DNA from: Siderastrea siderea
Taxonomy: Eukaryota; Cnidaria; Anthozoa; Scleractinia; Rhizangiidae
DNA length: 64,000 bases
Direction of reading: 5' to 3'
Assembly (NCBI GenBank): GCA_964030785.1
Contig: OZ034978.1
Location: forward strand, 13,319,953 to 13,383,952
In this document: in pieces, positions 41,626 through 53,577 of the stretch
Layout: each line of letters starts with the position of its first letter
Position numbering within the stretch: the first letter of the stretch is position 1
Position numbers and translations under genes: made by a program
The notes under the pieces: generated by a model
Database searches by the model: none
What the model was told of the DNA's origin: nothing
The model's input: only the letters and a program-made list of their open reading frames with translations

Positions 41626-42484
41626 AACATAAACTGCATAAACGTTTTAAAGACCCCAACTGGTGGGAGTTTCTGTGTGAATAAAAAGTCATTTCTGTAT
41701 GAAAGGGTTTCCACTTGACCTTACTTGAAATTGAAGGTTTTGGCAGGAGGCCATTTTCGAGTTGTCTTGTGTCTCCTTTTCATATCGAGGCCTTGTGCAC
41801 AACCTTTCATTTGAAAATGAGTTTTGTGTGTATGGGAATGAAAAATCATTTTCGCTTTGAACAAAACAACTCGGAAATGGGCTATTCGGAAATAGCCTGA
41901 CATCTTCCGTAGCCGGTTATGGCAATTAATTTTCTGCGCGATCAATATCCCGCACTGCAAGAAGACAATGGCTAGTGCTGCGATTTTGGCCAATTCATCC
42001 GGTCGAACAGGTCAGACCTGATTGATAGTACTTTTGTTTTCAAGGCTTATTGTCGGTACTAAGGGTTATAACTATCATTTGGTGATTACAAGGTGACTTT
42101 TATTCTGCTACAATTCAGATTTTTTAAAAAATATATGTATTATCAGCTTTAACTTTAGTGGTTTCGTTGGTCATTACAATTCGCTTCTTAGACTGACCAC
42201 ATTTCGAGTAGGATTAAACTTCGGCCTACGTTCATGGCGCCGCTGAAGACGAACTTCGCGAGACAGCTTCTTGGGTACGAAAAGTTCGCTACTGATGACA
42301 AATCGCCACTCGAGTTGGCCTTTGATTGGTTAAAAAATAAGTCGTGACAGAATAGCATTTCGAGTGTCATTGCTCCTATTTCGTTTACTCTTTGATACTG
42401 TAACAGCTTACAAATTGTATAATTATAGTAACTGTGAGCTGGCCAGTGATGGGTTCGAATTATATCCGTACCCTTGCCAGGTCG

Positions 42485-42756
42485 CTAAAAGATGTGATGT
42501 AACTGAGGATAGATTATCAAGCACAACAAATAGGAATTGAACAGAAATCCGCTCAACAGTTTTTGTGCCTTGGTGGGGTCATTTTCTTTTCCATGCGGGT
42601 CGGCTTTCTCCGGAGTCGTCAAGTGTGCCGGCTCACCAGTTTCACTTTCGTCTTCTTTCTGGTATGTGAAATGTGTTTCTGTGGAGAATTCAGCTGGTAA
42701 CGTCAATTCTTCCTTGGCTGTCATAGCGGCAAGATTATTAGCGTCTGGAGCTCGAC
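42485..42756 (-). CDS. Possible exon of an unidentified minus-strand gene (copy A)
   Basis: The minus frame reads GRAPDANNLAAMTAKEELT through TKAQKLLSG and ends at a stop. It follows an in-phase acceptor (CACAG before 42756). The peptide is hydrophilic and acidic, like a cytoplasmic tail. The frame, acceptor and most residues are preserved in copy B (54517-54788). It could belong with the candidate membrane-anchor exon at 44078-44190. No family was recognised and neighbouring exons were not resolved. Confidence 0.3.
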
Positions 42757-42858
42757 CTGTGGATTGAATTAAATTATTATCGCCAGTGTTAACTTAGATG
42801 ATCTTATGCGCTATTTCATCGGTTGTTTTGATTTCGTAGTATTAATCACCGACTTTAA

Positions 42859-43241
42859 AGGAGCTGTGTCACGGCGTTTAGCGAAATTCAGCTCCCAGGA
42901 CCTGGCCACCAAATTAAGCGAAACATAAAAATAACCATTGAGGAAAGGTTTAGATAACACAGCAAACACAAAAGAAGGCATGGATGGGCCAAATGGAGGA
43001 AGATTAACACGGATTGCAATTGGGGTTTTTGAAAAACTGTTAGGCTGAACAGTTTTCAAAGTGTATCTCTGTTGTTTGTAAATTTAAGGATAATGCTCGG
43101 GAGACATATTTTGTTTGTCACAACGCTGTTATTTTGTCATTTACAAGTAATTTCTTCGCTAACGTTAAGTTTCATAGCAAGTAAGGGCGAGCAATTGGAA
43201 AAACTAAACAAATTGGACTGGACTGCCGTGGCACAGCCCCT
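42859..43241. mobile_element. TTAA-flanked MITE (383 bp), copy A
   Basis: TTAA at 42855-42858 and 43242-43245 flanks inverted termini AGGAGCTGTGTCACGG and CCGTGGCACAGCCCCT. Copy B keeps the right end (about 55190-55220) but a short deletion at about 54870 has removed the left end, so this insertion predates the duplication. Confidence 0.75.
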
Positions 43242-44077
43242 TTAACTGAATCTCTTTTAGGACAGGTGCGTTCGTAAATTGTGAAAATTTTACGCCGCTG
43301 AGTACTTTGCTTTCTAAAATGCTAAAAGAAGGGCTTATAGGTTCGCTGGTACGTTCTTTGTACCTTCCTGAGATAAAGAAAATATTGGGATAACTATTTT
43401 TCGTAAGTTATCGGCGATGTTTAGAAAGTTGTCAATCTTTTTAAGATGCCGCACTGCCCTCGGAGAATTATAGAACATTTCTGAAGATGTTCAGGAAATC
43501 GTTGAAAAAACACTGGTCTTAAACTCGTAGCTTTCCTTAGCTTCTCAAATTAAAGTCTAAAATCAACTTGAGGTCATATCACATTTCCAATCAATCACTA
43601 TATTTCAAATGTTTCGAGTTGGGTGGGGGACACAGGCTTGCGCCTCACGGTCTTCGCAATGTACTCTGTACTCACCGCGTAATGAGAATTCACTACCAAA
43701 TGACTCCAACGCGCGATTAAGAAGTTGCGTGGAGTTTCCACTTTGTGCATTTATTTGTGGTGGACCAAGTTTTCTTGGCTTCTCAGAAGCAACCAGTTTG
43801 ACTGTCCTTATTGGCTTGAATCTTTGCTCGCTTGCCCTTAAGAAAGGTTGCAATCTCCTGCAAGTCTGCATACTGGGGTTTTTGGTAAACGGCAGTTGTT
43901 GATTGTGGCAGGCCCTGGGCTACTGATTTTAATTGTTATCCTTGGTTCCCACCCGTCAATTTATAGAGTCCAGAGAGATGAAAACATTGCTTACGTCAAT
44001 TAATTAATGAACCATGCACTCATTTACGTACCCGGTGGCAGTGATCGCCATAATAAGTTCTTTTGCTATTTTTACAC

Positions 44078-44190
44078 CACGGATGTCCCGAGGATCAAAG
44101 CAATTTTCTTAGGTGGGACTTCAGTGGCTTTGTTTTCGTTTTGCTTGCTTTCACGCAGGAAACTCGAAACAAGGGACTCACGTAAGAGTG
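44078..44190 (-). CDS. Possible stalk/membrane-anchor exon, minus strand
   Basis: The minus strand has TTTTGCAG at 44191-44198, then a frame reading LLRESLVSSFLRESKQNENK followed by ATEVPPKKIALILGTSV, and a GTGTAA donor. The pattern of a hydrophilic stalk, PPKK and the start of a hydrophobic helix suggests the juxtamembrane part of a single-pass receptor. Copy B keeps the frame (about 56055-56170). The remaining helix was not found, so this is a weak call. Confidence 0.28.
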
Positions 44191-45195
44191 CTGCAAAACT
44201 TGAGCCTGATTACACTCAGATTAGGCTTTTAGAAACCAGACTTCCGCTTTCAAAAATCACGTTTTAAGGAAACGGCTTTTTTGCTCTGAATTCAAATCGC
44301 TGACCTTTGTCGATCACAGATGTAAATTTTTATGCATCACTGCAGTTGAAACTAGAGCACAACATGGTTTCTGTGCTTCGGTGGAGTTGTAGTGACACGT
44401 ACGAGTGGACGTGATAGAGATGGTTGTAAAACACGACGGAGTTCAAGTTGATCGTTTCCCACGGAAAGGGTGTTTCGAATTCTCCCAACTTCGCGATCGT
44501 CATAGAAATAATGAAAGATATTTTATTTTCTTGACAAAATGCTTAAAGCCAATGACAGCTCACGTAGTATCTCTTGTTGAGTCTCATTAAAAATCAACCT
44601 CCACCATAATGTTCTGATTTTTCATTGCTGTACAATGAGTAGGAGTTAAAGCTGTTTGGTCAGTCAACGGCTCTCTCCTTCTAGCGATAAAGGAATATCT
44701 AAGATGTTCACCGGCATGTCTACCTGTCTACTTTTTAATTGACTGACCCCCTCCCCCCCCCACAAAAAAAAAATTACGGCGGCTGCGAGAGAGCATCACC
44801 GCGTGTAAGTGCTAGAAACAAGCCTCCACCGGGCTTACCGAATACGAACTCAGATTAAAAACCCGAAACCAATTCCTTGACACAACATAACAGTATGTGC
44901 ATATATATGTATATTGAGGGAATACAATCCAAACTCACGTTTTCTGAACCAGAGCCAGTTTGTCGAGTGTCCCATCTAATGGGGTCGTAGGACTTCCATT
45001 ATTGTCAGCTTTTAAAAGTGTTTCTTGATGTTACGAAAACCATTGTCTCTATTGTGTTAAACGTTTCCTTAGGGTGAAGAGCTGCTCTACTGAGTGAAAC
45101 CATTACTTTCAACCCTCCTATCAGAAGCGAATTTGTTTTGGCTTCGAATTATAACATTTGGACCAGAAGGGTAGATTTCTTTGTGCCCCTATATA

Positions 45196-45412
45196 CAGGG
45201 CTCGAAATTTACGGTCGCAAATGTGCAATTTGCGACTGGTTGAGGACATTTGCTCCTAAAAAAATAACTTAGGAGCAAATTTGCTCCTTCAACTTTTAGC
45301 CCATTTTTATAATAAATACATTTTCTGCTCCTTGTTAGACCAAATTTACTCCTAAAATTTTGCACCTAGGAGCAGAATTGCTCCTGGGAAAAAAGTTTAA
45401 TTTCGAGGCCTG
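45196..45412. mobile_element. hAT-like MITE, private to copy A
   Basis: The termini CAGGGCTCGAAATT and, inverted, CAGGCCTCGAAATT flank an interior of repeated TTGCTCC and GGAGCAA words. The 8-bp flanks CCTATATA (45188-45195) and CATATATA (45413-45420) differ at one base. Copy B preserves the empty site CCTATATAATGTC near 57610. An 8-bp duplication and CAGGG termini are those of hAT transposons. Length 217 bp. Confidence 0.85.
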
Positions 45413-47569
45413 CATATATAATGTCGGCAGTATACCATTTTAACTTTTCCATTTTTGCTTAAGATCTTTAGGCCTATGAAGTTCCAACTTCCGCTTTCCC
45501 TCAATCACTGAGCTACCGAGTAAGACATTCTTGAACTCTTATTAAACGAAGGAAGGTAATGCCGTGTTGCAAAACTAAAAAAGGCGGTTTGCCATTTGAA
45601 TAAGGCATTTTAGTAAGAGCTAAAATTGCAACTGCTTTAGGCTAAGGAAGTTTTAAGTTTCCAGCTTTGATTAAGGAATTATAATTACTAAATAAAATAT
45701 TTATGAACTCAGAGTAAGTGAAGGAAAGTAATGCCGTGTTGCAAGATTTGAAAGCTTCGAGATAATCTGCTCCTAACTTTAAAGCTCTTTTTAACTTGAA
45801 AGTTTTAATTCCGCATGTTGTATATGTCATTAATCATTCTCGCCGTGAATTTCATGGGGCTAGTTAGTCTCTAGCAGAAGATAGCCTCTACTGCAAATCC
45901 AGGTTATTAGACAAATTTTAATTATGATACTCAGTGTTCGCAGACCCCTCGCCATCGTTGGTCCGTTCTCGGTACACCGCAAAGGAAATAATTAGTGTGA
46001 TATAAGTTGTGAGGCCCTATCCGTTTTAACTCGATGCGTCTGGTAACAGTTTCTTCAAATTTGACCAAGATCCCATGCAATTAATTTCGCGCCTCAATAT
46101 TCTTTGTGCAGAATGGCGGCCGAAACCATGATCAGGTTTGTTTGCAATCCTCTCGCAGTAATCATTGGATTTTTGTCATACGTAACATGCTGCTCGACAA
46201 GATCATACCATTATTATCGGGTATTCTGTATAAAAGATATGTCTTGACTGTGTAGAAGTTATGCTTAAGGTATGTAGATGGTCAGTAGACCTTATAATTA
46301 TTCCTGCGGTTTGACATTTTTCAACTGCTTCAGGCAAAGAAAGTTCTAATTTGCGACTTACCGTGACCATTGAAATTTTTGCTGTGCCAGTTCGTAATCA
46401 AACAACTGCAAAGGAGGAACCAAGAATCCCATAAGCCTCGTGGCTTCAGTATCTCCAGTATGTCAATTTATCTTGAGTAGGAGACGTCTGCACGCAGGCT
46501 AGTTGCAACTGCTGCTTTTATTTGACGGCGAACACCTTGAACTTGAACTTAAAGTTTTGTTTATAGCTTTGTCATGGATTGGAGAAATAATATATACAAT
46601 ACAAATAGAAATTATGCCGAAGGTAGATGTTCACCCCTTCCCATAACTTTTCTAATTTTCCGCCCCTTAAGTGCAATGAGTGTGTTATTTCATAGACAAA
46701 TTTCGCATTACAAGAAATGTTATTAAGTTTCCAAAGCAAACATTTTTGCGTCGTCTTTTTTCGCGCCACTTCTCTGCTCGCACGATATGAGCTGATAGCC
46801 CGTTTGTAAAGAACCAATCACAGCGCGCGCTCCAGAGGCTGTCTGTGGAATAATAGAAGTCATTATTTTCTAATAGCATCGTGTCATTTGTACCTCATAG
46901 CCTTCAAAATCAAACCACCATTATCGCTAGATCGGTTTTTCGTTACTTTAGTGGGTTGCGCTGTCAAAATAAATGAAAACTTATTCTTTGTGATGCCCGT
47001 TTCGGTGTTTATGTCGTTCAAATCTGCATTCACTGAATCCGGGAACATGAAACCCCGCGGAATACATTTGACCTCTACCCTTAGACAGGTAATGGGCGCA
47101 ACGAATCAAAGCCGGGACTTCCGCCTTCCGCTTCCCCGGGTCAGTTGAGGTACGTGTCGAGTTTTTAGTACATACCTTCAGGGCGAAGGAAGCTCTAACT
47201 GTCAACTTCCGAAGATCGTACACTTATTCAACTTTGTCCCAAATAATTTGTTACAACCCATTTCTATCCCCGCCATAGTTAGCCATTTTTATTTTCATGT
47301 ACTTTCCACTTGAATTGTGGTTGCTTGCTGGAAACTAACCTGAATTAAAAAATGCAGCAAACTGAACAAGACTGCAGAAACGTCAGCTGTAGTTGATAGC
47401 AAAGGAGTGCATTTCAAAAATCAGAAACATCCGTATTTTTAGGCGTGGATATATTTAATTAATACATGTTTGGACGTTAATTAGTGATCAGTTTTGGGAA
47501 ACAATAGAAAGGAATGTTTAGCTGGGTTTAAGGGTTAAAGTCATGACGCAGGTCCTTCTGCAAATTAGC

Positions 47570-47586
47570 GATACGTTTCACGTATC
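47570..47586. promoter_or_regulatory. Promoter dyad upstream of isocitrate lyase A
   Basis: GATACGTTTCACGTATC is a perfect 7-bp inverted repeat with a 3-bp spacer, 18 bp before the TATA box. It is identical in copy B. It is a plausible transcription-factor site, but the factor is unknown. Confidence 0.45.
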
Positions 47587-47604
47587 AAAAGTACGGCTGG
47601 CGCG

Positions 47605-47611
47605 TATAAAA
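47605..47611 (+). promoter_or_regulatory. TATA box of isocitrate lyase A
   Basis: TATAAAA lies 80 bp before the start codon, which leaves room for a short leader of about 50 nt. It is conserved in copy B at the same distance apart from a 5-bp shift. Confidence 0.65.
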
Positions 47612-47684
47612 CACGTCGTTCATCGTCCCACCAGCCATTAACGTAACTGCATTGCTTGAAGCTTCTAAACGATAGGTATACAAC

Positions 47685-50451
47685 ATGAGTCTTAGTAAGT
47701 TTAATCCAGTTTTAAGAATTTGCATCCGAAAGTACGGATTCGCGGCCTTTCGACGGGACTATGGTCCTGAAGCTGTGGAAAAACTCCGCGGCTCTCTGAA
47801 GATTGAACACACTTTAGCCACAAGAGGAGCGGAAAGACTTTGGGAGTTGATAAACCGGGGAGAAGATTCATATGTTAACGCACTTGGCGCTATGACAGGT
47901 AAGTGAGTGAAACAGAGAAAGGATTACTTTGCGCGATTTTTTTTTTCACAGAAAATCCTAAAAACTGTGTATGTGATGAAAATAATGTTAGTGTTGCTAT
48001 CCTGAAGTCGTCATTGTTGTTTTTTTCCTTTGCAAAGTGGTTTGATTTAATGAAAGGTCGTCTATGGTTTGTTTGTGGAAAAGAAAGTTCCTGGAAGTCT
48101 ACTTGCCTAGATGTAACTTCAGTTTAGAATAAACCTCTAACGCAATCAGTCCACTCAAAAAGTGCCAATTCCAAACTTTTCTTAGGAACATTAGAAAGCA
48201 AAACCACATTAAAACCAAAAAAAGAACACTAAGAAGCGCTTTTCGAAATCGTTAAACCTCGCACAAGTTAAACCAAATTATATAGTAAAACATTTTCACA
48301 GTAAACTATTCAAAACTTTTATAAAGTTTAATAGCCTTTATTCAAAAATGGAGGCCTTTTATCTAACAAATAATTGATTTGCAAACATGAACTAATTAAC
48401 TTGAGCTTTAGGGCCGATTATTTAAACGAGGTCCAAATTAAACATGGTCTAAGAGCATTTAAACAAGGTCTTAAACTATTCATAAGATAGCTTCCCACGC
48501 AGTCGTTTTTAGGAGAGTCGTAATTCATAAGAAGGCCACTCTAGGTTACTAGTTCGCTTTTAAGTATTGTCACGCGCCTTCTAAAAGTTGTTTGCAGTAA
48601 ATGACGCTTACACAACTAGATGACCAATTTATTAAATTGGCGTTAAGCCATACTTCGTTGAAATAGTTGGCTCATAGTTTTTAGGGCTGTAGAACGATAC
48701 AGTGAGAAAATAGAGCGACTTAATTTCCGTCTAAAATGGTAGTCGGGGGCAAGAATCCCGTTTCCAATAAAAATACCTTAAAATTGTACGAATCATGACG
48801 TCTCGGCCTCAAAAGTTGAAATGCTCAAATGTCGTATAGGATACCATATTTTAAATAGCTTCTTTTCGTAAGGTGTCATTAGCTGATTCACAGACCGAGG
48901 TAAGAAACAAATGTTTGTCAAACATGGTTGGAGGAATTTCCAAGATGCCATATTTTCTGATGCTTCATTACATGACATTGATTTTTGGGTAAACTGAGCG
49001 ACACAGTGAGAGCTATGGCGTTTATGAATTTACACAAATTACTTCATGTAAGGGAACCTAGTATAGAGAAGTTCTTCGATTTTTCCTTTGCAGGTGGACA
49101 AGCAGTTCAGATGGCTAAGGCAGGTTTACAGTCCATTTACCTGAGTGGCTGGCAAGTAGCAGCAGACAGTAACATGGCAGGACAGACATATCCTGATCAG
49201 AGTTTGTATCCCGCCAACTCAGCTGCAAAGCTTGTGGAGCGAATCAACAACGCCTTCATCAGAGCTGATCAGATCGCATACATGGAAGGATCCGACAAAC
49301 ACATTGATTTCTTTTTGCCAATTGTGGCTGATTGTGAGGCTGGATTTGGTGGACCACTGAACGCCTTTGAAATCACAAAAGCCATGGTAAGAAATCACTT
49401 TTTCTTTTTATCTTGCATTGCTAAGTCTTGAGAATGATCAAAATCTTATTTTTAAATTAATTGTGAATTATTTACCTTTCCCCCTGAACCTACTTCAGAA
49501 TTACCGTTTGAATGCAGTTAAAGAGATACCAATAATGGAAATAGACAGCAAAGCGATGTTGCTAGGAGAAACAAGATGTTTATTATAACTCGATCTCTTT
49601 ATTTCCTTCATCAGATTTCTGCTGGTGCTGCTGGCGTCCATTTTGAAGACCAACTGGCATCAGAAAAGAAGTGTGGTCACATGGGAGGGAAGGTTCTTCT
49701 ACCAACACAGCAGTTCATTAAGGTTCTCAACGCTGCTCGTCTGGCCGCTGACGTCATGGATGTTCCTACTGTTATCATTGGACGAACAGATGCTGAATCA
49801 GCGGCCCTAGTGACATCAGATATTGACCCACGTGATCAACCATTCCTGACTGGTGAAAGAACTCCTGAAGGATTTTATCGTTCAACTGCTGGCTTAGAAC
49901 AGGCTATCGCACGTGGGCGCAGCTACGCTCCATACTGTGACGTAATTTGGTGCGAGACAGGCAAACCTAATTTAGAAGAAGCTCACATGTTTGCTGACGG
50001 AATCCATTCTGCGTTTCCAGGGAAATCACTGGCCTACAACTGTTCGCCGTCTTTCAACTGGAAAGCAAACCTCAGCGACAAAGAGATCGCCACGTTTCAG
50101 AAAGAGCTTGGTAAAATGGGCTACAGATATCAGTTCATTACCTTGGCTGGTTTCCACTCACTAAACCATGCCATGTTTAAACTTGCACGTGGCTACAAAG
50201 AGCACGGGATGTCTGCCTACGTCAAGGTGCAAGAAGATGAGTTTGCGCAAGCGCAATACGGCTTTACAGCTCACAAACATCAAAGGGAGGTAGGAACGGG
50301 ATATTTTGACCAAGTCAGTATGGCGATCAGTGGAGGAAAAAGTTCAACAACAGCGTTAGAAGGATCGACTGAGGAGGAACAGTTTGCTGATAATTATAAG
50401 AGACTAAACGGCTGGGGTCGTAAGGGGTTGATTGATACGTACGCTTGGTGA
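47685..50451 (+). CDS. Isocitrate lyase, copy A (3 exons)
   Basis: Exons 47685-47898, 49094-49386 and 49615-50451 join to 447 residues. The enzyme cleaves isocitrate to succinate and glyoxylate, the first step of the glyoxylate shunt. Visible motifs are [10 protein letters not shown] (residues 89-98), [10 protein letters not shown] (104-113), [10 protein letters not shown] (149-158), HFEDQ (178-182), the catalytic signature KKCGHMGGK with C189, GRTDAE (225-230), WCET (281-284), NCSPSFNW (311-318) and TLAGFHS (345-351). The length and lack of a large insert match the bacterial-type enzyme rather than the longer plant/fungal form. The first 24 residues are basic and free of acid (R11, R15, K16, R23, R24), consistent with a mitochondrial presequence. 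The C terminus, TYAW, is not a peroxisomal PTS1. All active-site residues are present. Confidence 0.95.
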
Positions 50452-50708
50452 AACTCGATATTAATGAATGAGCTTTCCAAGATAGAAGATAGGATCAGTA
50501 GAAGCACACTATGATAATCGATGTTCGATCGAAACATGCCTTGTAAAGTCAAACCTGAACGTTGTCTTAGTTCTTGAAATCGTATTCAAAACCTTTAAAA
50601 TGCGACAGTTACATTTTAAAATTTTGTATTCGCATCAATGCTCTACTATTTGTATTCTAGGTGAACTATTGTTTTTGGTCTACCACGCCTCTTGTTAACA
50701 GTGTTTGA

Positions 50709-50714
50709 AATAAA
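50709..50714 (+). promoter_or_regulatory. Likely poly(A) signal of isocitrate lyase A
   Basis: This AATAAA, 258 bp after the stop codon, is the first good one downstream. Another lies at 51169-51174. Confidence 0.45.
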
Positions 50715-51222
50715 TGCATTTTTGACGTCAGTAGACGCGAGTGGGCTAATCCTTGTGGCTAGTCTCGGGGACCAAGTCGCTTTTTGTGAACTACCTATTT
50801 TTCGAGAGAAATATAGTCCCACGGAAAAAACTTATCTCACGAATTCAAACGGTATGAATTCATGTGACAAGTCGTGAGGGCTGGCATGGTCCCTTCAAAT
50901 TTTGGTTGTTCTCTCGTGTCAACTGTCGTGCGACTAGTCCACTCGACCGAATACAATCATCCAAATCGGGACTGTCTCCTCGTGTTGCCACTACAGGAGA
51001 CTTGACTCTGCGATTAGACAACGCGGCAAGTCCCTCTGTGTGTGTCGTGTGTGGGTCTTGTTTCTGCAACACGTCCCTGCCCCGGACTACGTGTGTTTCA
51101 ACCTTTAGTGTCACGCATGCCAATTATGTGTTCAAATGTTTATTTCCTTAACGTAGCTGTTGTTCTTTAATAAACGAAATAAAATAATGATAAAGAGTAC
51201 AAATGTTGCATAAAACTATTTT

Positions 51223-51988
51223 GTGAGTGTGGATGGGTTTTAAAGATTTAACGAGAAAATAATAAGCGAGTTTGAAACTTTCATGTTGTCTTTTCTTTCC
51301 ATATTTTCTTCAGACCTTTATTGGAAAGAACACAAAAAGAAAAAATTAAGCTTGGTCATTTAATAAATTAATTAAACGAAGAAATTCTTCTTTCTGCTGT
51401 GGTAAACATCGTTCATGTGATTTGGTTTCTAATTTTGGGTAAAGTTGAAAGGACACAGTTCAACTTCAATCATATGCAGTGGTTAAGAGAATCAGTTTTT
51501 GGAAGTTATTTTCAAATGCATCTTACAAATTGTTATCAGTTAAAGTATCAGGGCTGATACACGAAGCATATTAGACAAATACAGTGTTGGTGGGCCTTTT
51601 AATATCTATCCACCGCCTATACTTTTTTTTTTTTTTTTGCACAGGGAACCGTTCATTTTTTACGAGGTAGGGGGGCTGGTGGGATTTTTGAACTGTCATT
51701 AAGAAGTTGCATGGCCCCCCTCAGTCAATAAATTTTTTCCGATGGCCCCCCCAATAAGGGTAAATTTTTTGGGGTGATCCCCCCCCCCCAAGAAAAAAGG
51801 AAAAAGAAAACTCAGTTAAGCCAGCTATGCATACTGTACAGTTAACAAAACCATCTTTTTGACAATATTATTATATTACAATTAATACTACAGTTGCATT
51901 TGCCACTTTTAACTGTACTAAGTCAGCAAAAGAGAAATGTTTCAGCTCGCTATAAACTTTGAATTCGTTGAAAAGTCAAAAAAAAAAG
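51223..51988. other. Spacer between the duplicated segments
   Basis: Not shared with either copy as far as can be seen by eye. It holds a T-run at about 51624-51640 and a C-rich stretch at 51714-51790 (GGCCCCCC words). No gene is seen. Confidence 0.5.
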
Positions 51989-52032
51989 TTCTATTTGCAC
52001 AGAGCACTTACATGCGCAATCCCTGCGACACG

Positions 52033-53201
52033 CAGTGTTCTCCTTATCAGGCGGTAACCGGTAAAATTTAGCTTGTTGCCGGTTAGAACCACATACTAAG
52101 GCCTGGATTAGAAGCGTCCAACAGTTTTGGATCGTGAAAGGATTTATTATCGGATTGAATTATGAAAAGATTGTATGTCAGTTGTACTACATACCACGTC
52201 TTCTCATCAATTGTCCAGGCGTTCGTACAATATTAGACAAAGCCTTACTATCTTTACGTTTCTAAGTTTGTTAGATAATAGTCTCATCTTCTCAACGTTT
52301 CCCTCATCTTCCCGACTGTCGACATTTCTCCATATCTTAGAACATTCGAAAAATGTTATTGTTATCTCCTCGACGTTTGTCCGTGTGTTAATATAATCTT
52401 AATTAATTAAGATGTTGTTAGCATTGTCGTAAGATACTATAGTGTTATCTGTCGTCTCGACGTTTAACCGTACGCTGGTTTGTTCAGGTTTGTTCGTAAC
52501 GTGTTGTTTGTATTGCCTTCTCCTTGAAGGTCTTCGTTTGTGCCTTTGTAAGGAATTTGTCTCATCTTCTAGGCATTTTTCCGTCGTTTTTCAGGTTTCT
52601 GTAAGCTTTTTCTCCACGACGTTTGTCTGTACATTAATACAGTAACAGTAAGCGCGAACATGAAGCGTTTTGAAGGGTTTTCGAGGCGTGTAAAATGAGT
52701 CTAGTGTCGTGCGGGAAACATGCCGGGTCTCATGACGACACTTACAAAACTCCAGGATAGAAAAGGATTTTCAACAGAGCTGCTTTACCGGTCGAAAATA
52801 CTCACCTACCTGTTACCCGGCAAGAACGTCATGCTAGCCCACATATAAGGCACTAATAACATTACAATCCTATCTGAATATATACACCAACTGATTAACG
52901 CACCTACCTCCACTAACACACACTTTCCTTCACTTGTACTCACTTTCCTTCATTTGTACTCACTTTCCTTCACTTGTACTCATGTTCCTTCACTTGTACT
53001 CACTTTCCTTCATTTGTACTCACTTTCCTTCGTTTGTACTCACTTCCCTTCACTTGTACTCACTTACCTTCACATTAGTGCCTTATATGTGGGCTAGCAT
53101 GACGTTCTTGCCCTATATGTGGGCTACCATGACGTTCTTGCCTTTTATGTGGGCTACCATGACGTTCTGGCCTGTTACCCTGAAAAGTAGGGAGAACACT
53201 G
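52033..53201. mobile_element. CAGTGTTCTCC element, private to copy B
   Basis: The termini CAGTGTTCTCC and GGAGAACACTG are perfect 11-bp inverted copies. GACACG at 52027-52032 and 53202-53207 is the target duplication, and copy A has the empty site at 40590-40595. The CAGTG terminus is hAT-like, but hAT elements usually duplicate 8 bp and only 6 match here, so the superfamily is uncertain. Length 1169 bp; no transposase frame. Confidence 0.8.
52819..53112. repeat. 39-bp perfect inverted repeat around a 20-bp minisatellite
   Basis: 52819-52857 and 53074-53112 are exact inverted copies of 39 bp. Between them lie about seven units of a 20-bp repeat of the form ACTTTCCTTCACTTGTACTC (52921-53070). 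Two further degenerate copies of the right arm follow (to about 53172). All of this is inside the CAGTGTTCTCC element. Confidence 0.85.
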
Positions 53202-53502
53202 GACACGTGTTGTTAGTTAGCCACAAGGCCTCTTAGAACTCTGGAACTGTAGAATGGTTTAACTTCCCTGACGGGATTGATTATTCTTGGCTGTTTATTT
53301 TGAATAGTAAAAGTTGGCAAGAAAGAATCTTAACCCCTTGATTCCTGGGATGAAAAGTAGGATACTTAATAAAATATTTGTTTACATAGAGTAAAGAGAT
53401 TACGGTCAAAATGGTGAGTTACCGCCATGTTACCAACCCGTTTCCGAGTTGTTATGTCCCTTCGTTTCAAGGTGAAGTTTACTACAAAGCCTTTTTACAG
53501 GA

Positions 53503-53530
53503 AATGATGATGATGATGAAAATGATGATC

Positions 53531-53564
<34 letters not shown>

Positions 53565-53577
53565 AATGATGATGATA
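53503..53577. repeat. (GAT)n microsatellite, expanded in copy B
   Basis: About 20 triplets, interrupted once by a CGG and by AAT variants. Copy A has only about three triplets at the same place (41534-41545). It is the expanded tail of the minus-strand LINE/SINE fragment. Confidence 0.85.

Larger units (their letters stand above)
40552..51222 (+). repeat. Segmental duplication, copy A
   Basis: Homology with copy B begins at TTCTATTTGCACAGAGCAC (40552 and 51989) and runs at least to TAAAGAGTACAAATGTT near 51207 and 63987. The copies are in direct orientation. Copy A has private insertions at 40769-41416 and 45196-45412, and lacks about 590 bp present in B around 58781-59373. Confidence 0.92.

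Noticed and set aside
41715..41993. Minus-strand frame with signal-peptide-like start (MAKIAALAIVFLQCGILIAQ)
   Set aside because: It is present in both copies but lies in a sequence that looks like a dispersed repeat, with no downstream exon. Too weak to call.
50864..51151. Conserved open frames downstream of both lyase genes
   Set aside because: They are open on both strands, unlike any known protein, and conserved only because the whole duplicated segment is. They are better read as 3' flank.
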